Source: Gammaproteobacteria bacterium (GTDB taxonomy: Bacteria; Pseudomonadota; Gammaproteobacteria; JAJFKG01). From it: 64,000 nucleotides of DNA. The stretch covers positions 62,001 through 126,000 of the forward strand of contig JAJFKG010000016.1 in assembly GCA_021773335.1 (NCBI GenBank), written 5' to 3'. The position numbers and the translations under genes are program-made. Shown here piece by piece: positions 1-11,300 of this stretch (position 1 is its first letter; the number at the start of each line of letters is the position of its first letter). The notes under the pieces are model-generated. The model ran no database searches and was not told the DNA's origin. It saw nothing but the letters and a program-made list of their open reading frames with translations.

Positions 1-1408
1 CCGGCGCACCTAGCACACCACGTGTGTGACACGCACTACACACTTTGTCATATATCACTTTACCTTGGGCAATGCTCGGACGTGGTTTTGGATTGGTTGT
101 TGGCGCTTTGGACACCATTGGCCCCGCCGCTTTCTTAGCGCCCGGCTTACTTTGCGCAACCATGTAGTCGACGACTGCGTCAATCGCATTATCCGAACAA
201 CTCATACAGGTACCACGTGGTGGCATTGAATTAATGCCATTGATCGCATTTTTATAAAGCGTCGGCAAACCTAATGCAATACGTGGCTTCCAATCTTTTA
301 CATCGCCCACTATAGGAGCGCCAGCCGCCCCAGAGGCGTGACATGCGGCACATTTACTATTATAAATTTTAATCGCAGCTTTTTGTGAAACTTTACCTGA
401 ATCTTTAGTCTTCTTTGGCACAACTGGTTTGGTGCTCTCCAAGAATACGGCAATCGCTTCTAAATCAGACTGATTAATATATTTCAAACTATTATGATCG
501 ACTTCCGCCATCGGCCCTTGTACTTTACCCGTACCACCCAGCATTTCTTCATCAGAAAACACATCGACAATATCTTTTTCTGTGGCTTTTTTCTGTTTAA
601 GACCATACGATGAAATATTTGGTGCGTAATAGCCATCGACAAAGGCGCCGCCGAGAAATTTATCTTGTTTCATTTCACCCAAAATACCACGCGGGGTGTG
701 ACACTCACCACAATGACCCAAACCCAAAACTAAGTAAGCACCACGATTCCACTGTGCTGATTTAGTGGGATCCGGTTTAAAATAAGCATGGCGACCGTAG
801 AAAAACATGGTCTTCCACCCCACCATCATAAAACGCCAGCTAAACGGCCATGGCATAGCATTCTTTTTATCTTTTTGCTTAACCGCAGGAATACTTCTGA
901 GATAAGCAGCGATCGCACGGATATCGTCATCCGTCACATAATGAAAAGAAGTGTAAGGAAACGCGGGATAATATTGATAGCCCTCGGGTGATACCCCATC
1001 ATGTAGCGCACGAATAAAGTCTTCATCTTTCCAATTGCCAATGCCGGTTTCTTTATCTGGGGTAATATTCGGTGTGTAAATCGTGCCAAAAGGTGTATCG
1101 ATACCTAAACCACCCGCAAACGGTTGTGCTTGTTTACCTTCATCTGTATCGGTGTGACAAGAAATACAATCTCCCATCTTCACCAAATATTCACCCTTCT
1201 TAATCAAGTCAGCTTGGGTACCCGTGCCATAGTTAGGTGTTGGATACGTTGGATAAAACGTCTTACCGTGCTGGTGGGCAGTAATGCTGTCGGCTGCCCG
1301 CAACACCGGGGTAAATACCAGTAAGAAAATTAAAAAGAGCACGATCGGAATTAGGTTGAAAAGATTAGGCCAAAGCTTCTTTAACCCTTTAGAAAAAAAT
1401 GTGCGCAT
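1..1408 (-). CDS. Multiheme cytochrome c, 3' end outside window
   Basis: Read directly by reverse translation: an open frame from ATG at 1408 to the window edge, 469 codons with no stop. An N-terminal membrane/signal segment (about residues 18-38) precedes four CxxCH heme sites: CISCH (81-85), CGECH (233-237), CAACH (353-357) and CSACH (457-461). The first two hemes sit in sequence typical of the cytochrome subunits of membrane alcohol/gluconate dehydrogenases (TPFGTIYTPNITPD, then a YYPAFPYTSF stretch). The third domain resembles cytochrome c5, with MPPRGTCMSC supplying the distal Met and the extra Cys pair; a second c5-like domain begins at the edge. It is probably a periplasmic, membrane-anchored electron carrier. 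AGGGG lies about 10 nt before the start. The redox partner is not visible here. Confident as a c-type cytochrome, unsure of the pathway. Confidence 0.88.
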   Translation of the reverse strand, partial: MRTFFSKGLKKLWPNLFNLIPIVLFLIFLLVFTPVLRAADSITAHQHGKTFYPTYPTPNYGTGTQADLIKKGEYLVKMGDCISCHTDTDEGKQAQPFAGGLGIDTPFGTIYTPNITPDKETGIGNWKDEDFIRALHDGVSPEGYQYYPAFPYTSFHYVTDDDIRAIAAYLRSIPAVKQKDKKNAMPWPFSWRFMMVGWKTMFFYGRHAYFKPDPTKSAQWNRGAYLVLGLGHCGECHTPRGILGEMKQDKFLGGAFVDGYYAPNISSYGLKQKKATEKDIVDVFSDEEMLGGTGKVQGPMAEVDHNSLKYINQSDLEAIAVFLESTKPVVPKKTKDSGKVSQKAAIKIYNSKCAACHASGAAGAPIVGDVKDWKPRIALGLPTLYKNAINGINSMPPRGTCMSCSDNAIDAVVDYMVAQSKPGAKKAAGPMVSKAPTTNPKPRPSIAQGKVIYDKVCSACHTRGVLGAP

Positions 1409-1712
1409 TTATTGTCTACCCCTTGCCTTGCCGCCGCGAAGGCTTCTCCTTGGCTAAATTATACTCAAAACTCCCTGTTGTTATTATTGTATTGGTCACT
1501 GGTTTTACAGCGGGTTGAGTATAAGTCGCTGATTGTTGCCTTGCAAATACTATTCCTTTCAAAGTTTCCACACCAGTAGCCTCGATAAGCCTACTTGCGA
1601 GCACATTACGCTTCATCCAGCAAAACTTGTAAAATTTTCAGCAGCTTGCTACTTTTGCCTCCCGTTAACAATGGTATTATCGGCAAGTGAGCCCAGCGAG
1701 TTAGAGCAAAAC
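1409..1712. other. Intergenic region between cytochrome c gene and folA
   Basis: This 304-bp stretch separates two divergent genes. On the minus strand a TATAAT hexamer (1458-1463) is a plausible -10 box for the cytochrome gene, with only a poor -35. On the plus strand TATTAT at 1675-1680 could be the folA -10 box. The short open frames here, on either strand, look like chance and are not called. Confidence 0.4.
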
Positions 1713-2201
1713 ATGAATATTTCTATTATTGCGGCAATGGCCGAAAATCGCGTGATCGGACTTAGCAACAAGATGCCTTGGCATCTACCGGCAGATCTCA
1801 AGCATTTCAAGGCACTTACCGTCGGCAAATCCATCATTATGGGGCGTAATACCTTTGAATCCATTGGCAAAGCCCTGCCGCAGCGACGCAATATTGTGGT
1901 TACGCGTAACCCTGATTATCAAGCAGAGGGCTGTGATATCGCGCATTCACTCGATGATGCTTTAACGTTATGCGCAAATGAAGCAGAAATCATGATTATC
2001 GGTGGCGCGCAACTTTATCAGCAATGCCTACCCATAGCGACGCGCATGTATCTGACTATCATTCACCATCGGTTCGAGGGGGATACGTATTTTCCAGAAT
2101 TTGATAAAAATCACTGGCAGGTGGCTCATCATGAAAAACACGATCCGGACACGAAAAATCCTTATAACTATACATTTTTAACTTATCAGAAGCGGGTATA
2201 G
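1713..2201 (+). CDS. folA: Dihydrofolate reductase
   Basis: A 162-residue protein, the usual size for chromosomal DHFR. It reduces dihydrofolate to tetrahydrofolate with NADPH in the cytoplasm, feeding one-carbon metabolism. Visible family motifs are the N-terminal IIAAMAENRVIG strand/loop, MPWHLPADLKHFK (folate site with the catalytic acidic residue), IIMGRNTFESIG, and the nucleotide-binding IIGGAQLY near residue 95. The ATG at 1713 was chosen because MNISIIAAMAENRVIG is the conserved family start; the frame stays open 180 nt upstream but that translation does not resemble DHFR. The gene stands alone; the next one, the NRPS, starts about 195 bp downstream. Confidence 0.95.
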   Translation: MNISIIAAMAENRVIGLSNKMPWHLPADLKHFKALTVGKSIIMGRNTFESIGKALPQRRNIVVTRNPDYQAEGCDIAHSLDDALTLCANEAEIMIIGGAQLYQQCLPIATRMYLTIIHHRFEGDTYFPEFDKNHWQVAHHEKHDPDTKNPYNYTFLTYQKRV

Positions 2202-2350
2202 GGTCATCATTAAACCTGAAAAGCACACATCAAGTTATTCCAATCGCTGTAAACCAGTTTACTCCACCAACGATACACTTGTTTTTTTTCAGTAAATTTA
2301 TAAGGTTATAGTGACATCTACAGTATTCTCGCTTAACTTGCTGTCTGTAT

Positions 2351-2356
2351 TATACT
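2351..2356 (+). promoter_or_regulatory. Candidate -10 box of the NRPS gene
   Basis: TATACT at 2351-2356, in an AT-rich region, would place the transcript start near 2363. No good -35 hexamer is found 16-18 bp upstream, so this is a weak call. A start near 2363 leaves a usable leader for translation from ATG 2396 but hardly one for ATG 2372. Confidence 0.35.
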
Positions 2357-2395
2357 TTTTAGAAATCACTAATGTGCAGGTCGGCAGATTATTAC

Positions 2396-5300
2396 ATGGC
2401 AAAATCTTCAAAAAACTCCAAGCTAAAACTTGGGAATATCAATTCAGATACAAAGCCTTACCAAAACTTAAAACACAAATTTAAGTTCACAGCCTGCCCT
2501 GAGCTTAATAAAACAGTGATTGAGTTATTTGCACAACAAGTTCAAAGTAATCCCAACAAGATTGCCTTAAAACACAACGATGAAATTTTAACTTATACGC
2601 AATTAGATAAAAAAAGCTCGCGCCTAGCACAACACTTACGGCAACAATATTCATTATTTTATGGCAAGCCGTTAGCACCCGACACGATTATTGGCTTTTG
2701 TTTTGCGCGCGGTATAAATCCTATTATTAGTGCGCTCGCAATCGTCAAAGCAGGCGGCGCCTATTTGCCTATTGATCCCGCCTACCCTAGTGAACGCGTT
2801 GCCTATATGTTAACGAATAGTAGCGCTGCTATTTTACTCAGTGATGAGAAAACATTAGCAAAGCTTCCCGCTGTTAAACAACAGCAGCTACCGACTATCC
2901 AGCTTGATCAAGATTGGACGGAAATTAGCAACCCATCACATCACCAGCTTGAAGTAATCAACAAGTCGAGTGATTTAATCTATGTCATGTACACTTCTGG
3001 TTCAACTGGTAAACCAAAAGGCGTGATGGTTGAGCAACACTCGGTTATTCGCGTGGTAAAAGATACTAACTTTGTTCAAGTACGTCATGATGACAAAATC
3101 GCTCAGGTCACAAATTTAGCTTTTGACCCTACCACTTTTGAAATTTGGGGAGCTCTCCTTAATGGCTTAGAGCTGCATATTTTTGACCTAGAGTCCGTAT
3201 TAGATACGCAACTGTTTGCACGTAAGCTAGAAAATGACTCCATCACTATTATGATTTTAGCGACGGGTATTTTTAATTTACATGCCACCTGCAATCCAGC
3301 CGCTTTTAAACATATGCGTTATCTTATGGTAGGAGGCGAGGCACTTTCACCACAACTTGCTTATCAAGTACTTAACTGCCCGCAAGGAAAACCACAACAT
3401 TTACTTGATGTCTATGGGCCGACTGAGGCGACCTTGTTTACATCAACCTACGACGTCATTACAGAAAAGCCTGCAGGAGAAGCAATCCCTATAGGTACGC
3501 CTATATCAGAAACGACATGCTATATACTTGATGACAAAGGCAATCAAGTCGAAAACGGTCAGACTGGTGAACTTTACGTTGGTGGTATTGGTGTCGCTAG
3601 AGGTTACATCAATAATGACAGGTTAACCTCCGAACGCTTTATCATAGCAACCGATGAGCACGGTGAAGAAATTCGTTTATACAAAACCGGTGATCATGTG
3701 TGTGTCGATAAAGATAAAAACATTTGCTTCATAGGGCGAGTAGACTTTCAGGTAAAGTTACGTGGTCACCGTATTGAGCTTAGTGAAATTGATAACACAT
3801 TAGAACAACTTCCCACTTGCGCACAAGCAATTACTTTATTTTTAGGCAAAATTGATAATAAAAAACTAATTACTTTTTACACCGCGAAACCACAACAAGC
3901 CATAAAAAAAGAACAACTAAAGTCAATCGCCGAGAATAAACTGCCTAAGTATATGCAGCCCGACCAACTTATTGAGCTCGATAACTTTCCCATAAATCAT
4001 AACGGCAAAGTTGATAGAGAAAAACTCGCCGGCATGTTTAACACCAGGCAGTTAAAAGAAAAAAGCAAAGCTGGCGATGCGCCCAAAACACTGCTGGCTA
4101 TTGCGCAAGAAATCACTGACTCCAACGCTTTAAGGATGCATGATGATTTCTTTTTAGCCGGTGGTAACTCACTGCAAGCAGCGCGTTTAGTCAATGCTAT
4201 TAATACTGAAATGAATATCAATTGCCGCTTAAGTGATATTTTTTCTTACCCTCGTCTAAGTGACTTAGAGAAATACTTACAACGCTTGAAAAAGCAAACA
4301 GCTGAAATTTGGCCGTTAACAAAACAGCCCGCAAACGTCGACCCTGTACTTTCTATGGCGCAGCAACGTATGTTTTTCTTAGCGCAAAGCACTGAATTTG
4401 CTTCGTCGCGCTACAATGTAGCGTACGCAATTTTGATTAAAGGACACTTAAACATAGCCGCCTTAGAACAAGCGCTTAACCAAATCCTTACTAAACAGGA
4501 CAGTTTACACACAACGTTTTCTTATCAAGAAGGTAAACTTTTACCGATACAGCAACCAACAAAAAAAATTATACTCACGCCTAAAAAAATAACCAAAGAG
4601 AACCTGGAAAACTATCTACAAGAAGCTTCTGCAAGAATTTTTGATTTAACAAAAGGCCCATTATTTCACGTTGAGTTATTACAATTAAAGGCCGATAAGT
4701 ATGTGCTATTTTTCAATATGCATCACATAATCACGGATGGTTGGTCACTTAAAATTTTACTAGAAGAGATTAATAGCTTTTACCTTAACCCCACATCAAA
4801 AAAAACGCTAACTCAAGATAGTGAGCAAGCTATCATACCGTACTCAGATTATGCTTACTCAGAACAATGCTGGGAACAATCAGGCAATTTCACCCAACAG
4901 CTAAATTATTGGAAACATAAACTTACTAGTCTTGAAAGACTTAATTTACCAAAAGATAAGAGCACAACAACAAATCCCCTTGAATGTGGTTGTGAGTACT
5001 TCTTTTTTTCACATACGTTGAGTGAAAAAATTAAAGCCGTTGCACAGTCGACGCAAACGACGCCTTACATGGTTTTGCTTGCTGCACTTAATATTCTACT
5101 CTACCGGTATTCACATCAAAAAGATATCGTCGTCGGCACCCCCACAAACAATCGCCCCAATCCCAAATTAGAAAAGACAATTGGCTTGTTTGTAAATACG
5201 TTGGTATTACGTAACGACTTACGCGGTGATCCAAACTTCAAACAAATATTACAACGAGTTAAAACTACTTGTTTAGACGCATTTGAAAATCAGAACATAC

Positions 5301-8300
5301 CATTTAACAAAGTCATTGAAGCACTTAAAATTGAACATTATGATGACAACCCCATCTTTGAGGTGATGTTTGTTTTACAGAATGCCCACACTCTCGCACA
5401 ACTAAGTTTAGAAGATGTCGAATGTGAAGAAATCATCATTAAAGAAAAGCAAGCAAAATTCCCTATCACTTTTGAGTTTACTGAAATTGAAGGAAACTAT
5501 TTATTAGCTATAAAATATCGTACAGCATTATTTGAATCCGATTCAATTACTCGTATGGCACGACAATTACAGCAAATTCTAAAACGCCGCCTAGACGACA
5601 TGCAAGCACCATTAAGTGAGGCACTCTATTTATTTACCGAAGAAGCCTTAAGTTTGGTCAACAGCCATAACAATAAACGGCGCTTATTTCCCATATCCAG
5701 CTCTATTCAAGCAGAGCTTGAAACTATTGTTGAAAAATTCCCGCAAAATATAGCGCTTTCTTATGACAATATATCCATTTCATACCAAGCATTAAATCAA
5801 ACTGCAAACCAACTCGCGAGACATTTGCAACAGTGCTATAAAAAAACTACTGGACAAGAACCGGCAAAAGGCGCTTTGATCGCGATTTGTTGTGAACGCA
5901 GCATTGATATGATAGTCAGTGCTCTTGCCATACTGAAAGCTGGTTGTGCCTATTTACCTATTGACCCTAGTAATCCTCAAGAAAGAATCGAATTCATCCT
6001 TGCAGACAGTCAAGCTAAACTCATACTAACGCATAAACAGGTGAACGACGAACTCTTAGATCTGTTTGCGAAAAAGAAAACCATTTTTGTAGATGATAAT
6101 ACAACACTTAAAAAACAATCTTCAGAAAATCTAGCAATTAATAGCTTACCTAATGATTTAGCCTATGTTATTTACACATCTGGATCCACTGGAAAACCTA
6201 AAGGGGTCATGGTAGAACACGGCAACTTATTACGCTTGTTAAAATCTACCCATAATGATTTCAAATTTAATCAACATGATGTTTGGACCTTATTCCACTC
6301 TTTTGCCTTTGATTTTTCAATCTGGGAAACTTGGGGAGCGTTACTACATGGGAGCCACCTAGTTATCGTACCCTATTTGACTTCACGTGATCCTGAAAAA
6401 TTTCATCGCTTGCTAAAGTCTGAGAGAGTCACTATTCTTAACCAAACACCTGCAGCTTTTAAATTACTCGCACACATTGATTCCAAAACAAAATTTAAAA
6501 TTGATAGCCTACACTGTGTGATTTTTGGTGGTGAAGCTTTAAATTTTTCTGACTTAACCAACTGGACAATTCATCATCCCTTAGATCAAGTTCGCCTGGT
6601 CAACATGTATGGCATTACCGAAACAACCGTACATACGACATACCACGAAATACAACCCTACGATTTTGAGATGTTAAACCTAGGCTCTAATATTGGACGC
6701 CCATTAATTGATTTAAAAATCTATATACTCGATGAAACATTACATCTGTGTGCTGATGGTATTATTGGTGAAATCCACATTGCGGGCCCTGGAGTAACGC
6801 GTGGTTATCTCAATCAGCCTGAACTCACGCAAGAGCGCTATATCGCTAACCCCTACAGCCAAGAAAAAGAATACTCACGTTTATATCGATCGGGCGATTT
6901 AGGCTATTGGACACGAAACGGTCAACTCTTCTATGCCGGACGCAAAGACTTCCAAGTCAAAATTCGCGGCTTTCGTATTGAACTCGGCGAAATTCAACAA
7001 ACCTTACTCGAGATTCAAACCATTACGCAAGCTTGCGTCATTGCCTACAACAATGCATTAATTGCTTACATAGTGACTGATACCGACCGCGAACAGTTTG
7101 ATCAAAAAACCCTACTAGCAACATTGAAGCAGAAATTACCAAACTATATGCTACCAAGCGAATTTATTTTATTAGATCGCTTGCCTTTAACAGCAAATGG
7201 AAAAGTTGATACTAAATCGCTACCTAAAGCTGGCACCGTAAAACCACTGCATGATCGCAGTATTATTCCACCCCAAAACAAAAGAGAAAAAGTGCTTTTA
7301 TCTGTATGGCAACATATTCTCAAGCGTGAGGATATCAGTACCGATGATAGCTTTTTTGACATCGGTGGAGATTCATTGTTATCAGTTAAAATGCAAGCGT
7401 CGTTATTACATGAAGGCTATGGATTCAAGCTACAAGCTTTATTTAAAGCAGTATCGATCAAAGAACTTGCTCACCTTTTGCATCCTGTTGACAAGCAAGC
7501 TTCCCAAACAATAGATCCGTTTGCATTAGTTAACAAGCAGGATAAAGAAAAACTAAAGTTTAAAAACTTGGAAGATGCTTATCCTGCAGCTCAGCAGCAA
7601 CTAGCATTACTTTATCACAGCGAGCAAGACTCCGACCTAGCTATGTATCAAGAGGTATTAGGTCTAACAATAAATTTATCGCTAGACGAACAAAGCGTAA
7701 AGGAAACCATACATAGTATCGTTTCTCGGCATGAGATTTTTCGCACTGCGTTTGATTTGGCAAATTTTAGTGAGCCGCTACAATTAGTTTACGCGCAAGC
7801 AAAAATACCTATCAAATTTTTTGATATTAGTAGTAAACCAACAGCTGAACAGCAAACTTACCTTGATAAATGGAAACAAACGGAAAGAAAAATAGGCTTT
7901 GATTTTACTAGTGCACCGTTAGCAAGAATATATATTCATTACTTAGCCAAAGACCAATTCCACTTAACGTTCAGCTGTCATCACGCAATTATTGACGGCT
8001 GGAGTGATTCTCAATTCGTTAGCGAATTTGTTAAAATATATAACGCAAAATTGAACAAACAAAATTACGAACTTGAGCCACTACAATCTAAATACAGGGA
8101 TTATATTGCTTGTGAATTAACGGCTATTCGTAATCTCCAAACACGTGCTTTTTGGAAAGAACGTATCGCTAGTTTCGATTATCAAGCATTACACAAATCC
8201 GACACACATCCCCCTAAATCTCAACGTGGATTCAAAACACTTGAATATAAATTACCTATTGAAGAATATCAAAAACTTAAAAATATCGCTCAGCAGGCAC

Positions 8301-11300
8301 AAACAACCCTAAAAGACGTACTTATTGCCGCTCAATTAAAAGCATTAAGTCTCTTTATGAATACTGAATATGTCGCGTGTGGAATCACATCTCACGGTCG
8401 TCTAGCGAGTACTGATGGCGATCAAATGTTAGGTTTATTTTTGAATGTCTTACCCATATCCATCAGTATCAGTAATTGTTCTTGGCTGAATTTAATAAGA
8501 TCTGTTAACGAAGAACAACAAGCCATGTATGAACATCGCTATTTCCCAACGAGTGAAATCAGTAAACTCGCCGACAATCGCCCTCTATTTGATTTGTTTT
8601 TTAACTACACTAATTTTCATAGTTATGATACTTTAATAAGTGAAATAGGCAATATCTTCAATCTCGATAAACTTGAACCAAATGGTATTGACTTTCCCTT
8701 AGTTATTAATGCCAATCTTCAGCAAGACAATCATATCAACCTATATATAAGCTACCGTATTGATCAACTGTCTGCGGAGTTTGTGCAACGCTTTATTAAT
8801 TACTTGCTGCGGATTATTCAAGAAATTTGTACGGATCCACAGCAATCCCATATCTGTGATAGATTAATAATTCCTGCTGATCAAAAATTATTAACAACGA
8901 TCAATGCTACTGAAACACCGCCTTTATGTGAAATACCATTGGATCAACTTATTACTAAGGTGGCGAATCAAATTCCTGAAAAAACTGCCATAGTTGATGG
9001 CGCACGTTCTATGACGTACTCAGAACTAGAGTGTCAGGCAAACAAGATAGCATTCTTTCTTAAAAAAGAATTAAATCAACAAAAAAATCCACTTATCGCT
9101 TTTTGTATGCAACCCAGTATTGAAGCTTACTTAACAATGTTTGCTATCCTAAAGGCCGATGCTGCTTACGTCCCACTAGGGTTACACGATGCAAAAGAGC
9201 GTCATGAATACATTCTCGAAGACACACAAGCAGCGCTATTGATTTCTGATGATGAAACGCTTGCGAGCAAGACTTGGCTAAAAAAAGCTAAACTTTCTCT
9301 GTACACAATCTCTAGCATCAAGGATAAAATTGCTAATAACACTCAAGAATATGATACCTTATCTTCTTCGGATTTAGAAAGTATTGCCTACGTATGCTAT
9401 ACCTCAGGCTCAACCGGCCGACCTAAAGGCGTACAAATAGAGCATCATAGTATTGTCCGACGTATTAGACACTCAAATATTCATATCAATGAGAATAGCA
9501 GGGTGACGCAGGGGACTAATATTGCATTTGATGCTTCATTTTTTGAAATATGGGGCACATTTATTAATGGCGCGACACTGTATGTACTCGACAAAAACAT
9601 CATGCTTGATAATCAACACTTAAAAGAATTTATTACTCGGCACTCAATTAATTTTTTATCATTACCAACCGGTGTATTTAATCAACATGCGCTTGTTGAA
9701 CCTACTATCTTCTCTAACCTTGAAGTGCTATTTACCGGTGGTGATTTGATGTCAATCGATGCAGCAAACAATATCATGCATCACTGCCAACAACCGCCTC
9801 ATCATTTCTATAATTTATATGGCCCGACTGAAACTACAATTTGTGCCACCGGCTATCAAATAACTCATCCACTCTCGCCAGAAGGTTCTGTTCCCATTGG
9901 CAAACCGCTGGAAAATACTCAATGCTATGTTTACTCAATACTCGGTCAGCGCCTACCTATTGGAGCCATTGGCGAATTATATATTAGTGGTGACTGTGTT
10001 GCCCGTGGTTACCTTAATAAACCTGAGCAGACGCGGGAAAATTTTATACACAGAGAGTTCATCGACAATAAACATAGAACCAAACTGATTGCGCTATATC
10101 GCACAGGTGATCTGGTACGCGTACTCGCAGATGGCAATATTGAATTTCAAGGGCGCCAAGATAACCAAGTTAAGATTCGTGGATATCGTGTCGAATTAGA
10201 AGATGTCAAAACAGTTATTAGACAGCTCCCCGAGATAGAGCAAGTCTTCGTTATCTATCAAAGCCACGATTCTGGTGGCGCTCTGATAGCCTACTATACG
10301 CTTGTATCAGATCAAAAAATTACTATTGATACAATTAAAAACCGTATTAGCACTAAGCTTGCCGCCTACATGATTCCCGATCACTTTATTGAACTTAAAG
10401 CATTCCCTCTCACAAGTAATGGCAAATTAGACAAAAAATCTCTACCTAAACCATCTCAAACGAAGATTAGTGACCAACGCAAACTTGTGCCACCTAAAAC
10501 TTATTTGGAAAAACGACTCTACACTATTTGGCAAGAAACACTAAATATCGGTGACTTTAGTATTAATGATAGCTTTTATAGCATTGGTGGTAACTCACTA
10601 TCCTCTATCCGCATGCTAGCTTTAGTTAAAAAACAATTTAAGGTCAACATTGATTATGCAATATTTTCTTCCGCAATCACGATCAAGACCTTAGCAAACG
10701 TGATACAACAACTACAAGAAGGTAAACAGATCAGTGTAAAAGTACCACAACTTGCATTAGACGACAGCAAATTAAGCATTACGCAAAATCAACCATTAAT
10801 TTATCCTAAAAAAATTAATTTATGTAATATTGTACTGACCGGTGTAACGGGATTTTTGGGTATCCATCTGTTGAGCGTATTACATAAAACAACACAAGCT
10901 ACGATATACTGTATTATCCGAGCAAAGGATCTAGCAACAGCACAAGCTAAATTAAAGCAAAACCTTAATAAATTTGGATTCACTTCTGTATTAAATGATC
11001 AACGTATTAAAATCTTTCTTGGCGACCTACAAGAGACAAGCCTTGGCTTAAGTGAAAAAGATCAAACATTTATAAAAAATGAAGTAGATGCAATCTATCA
11101 CAATGCCGCTTTTGTGAACCATTTATACGACTATGCAACTTTACGTACCGCCAATGTACTTAGCACATTGGAACTTGCTAAATTATCAGCCCAAGGTCAT
11201 CCCAAATACTTACATTTTATTTCGACCATTAGTACTGTTTTAGGCGACAAGCCAGCAGCGAATCAAGCACCTCCTGAAAATTGCATGACAAATAATGGCT

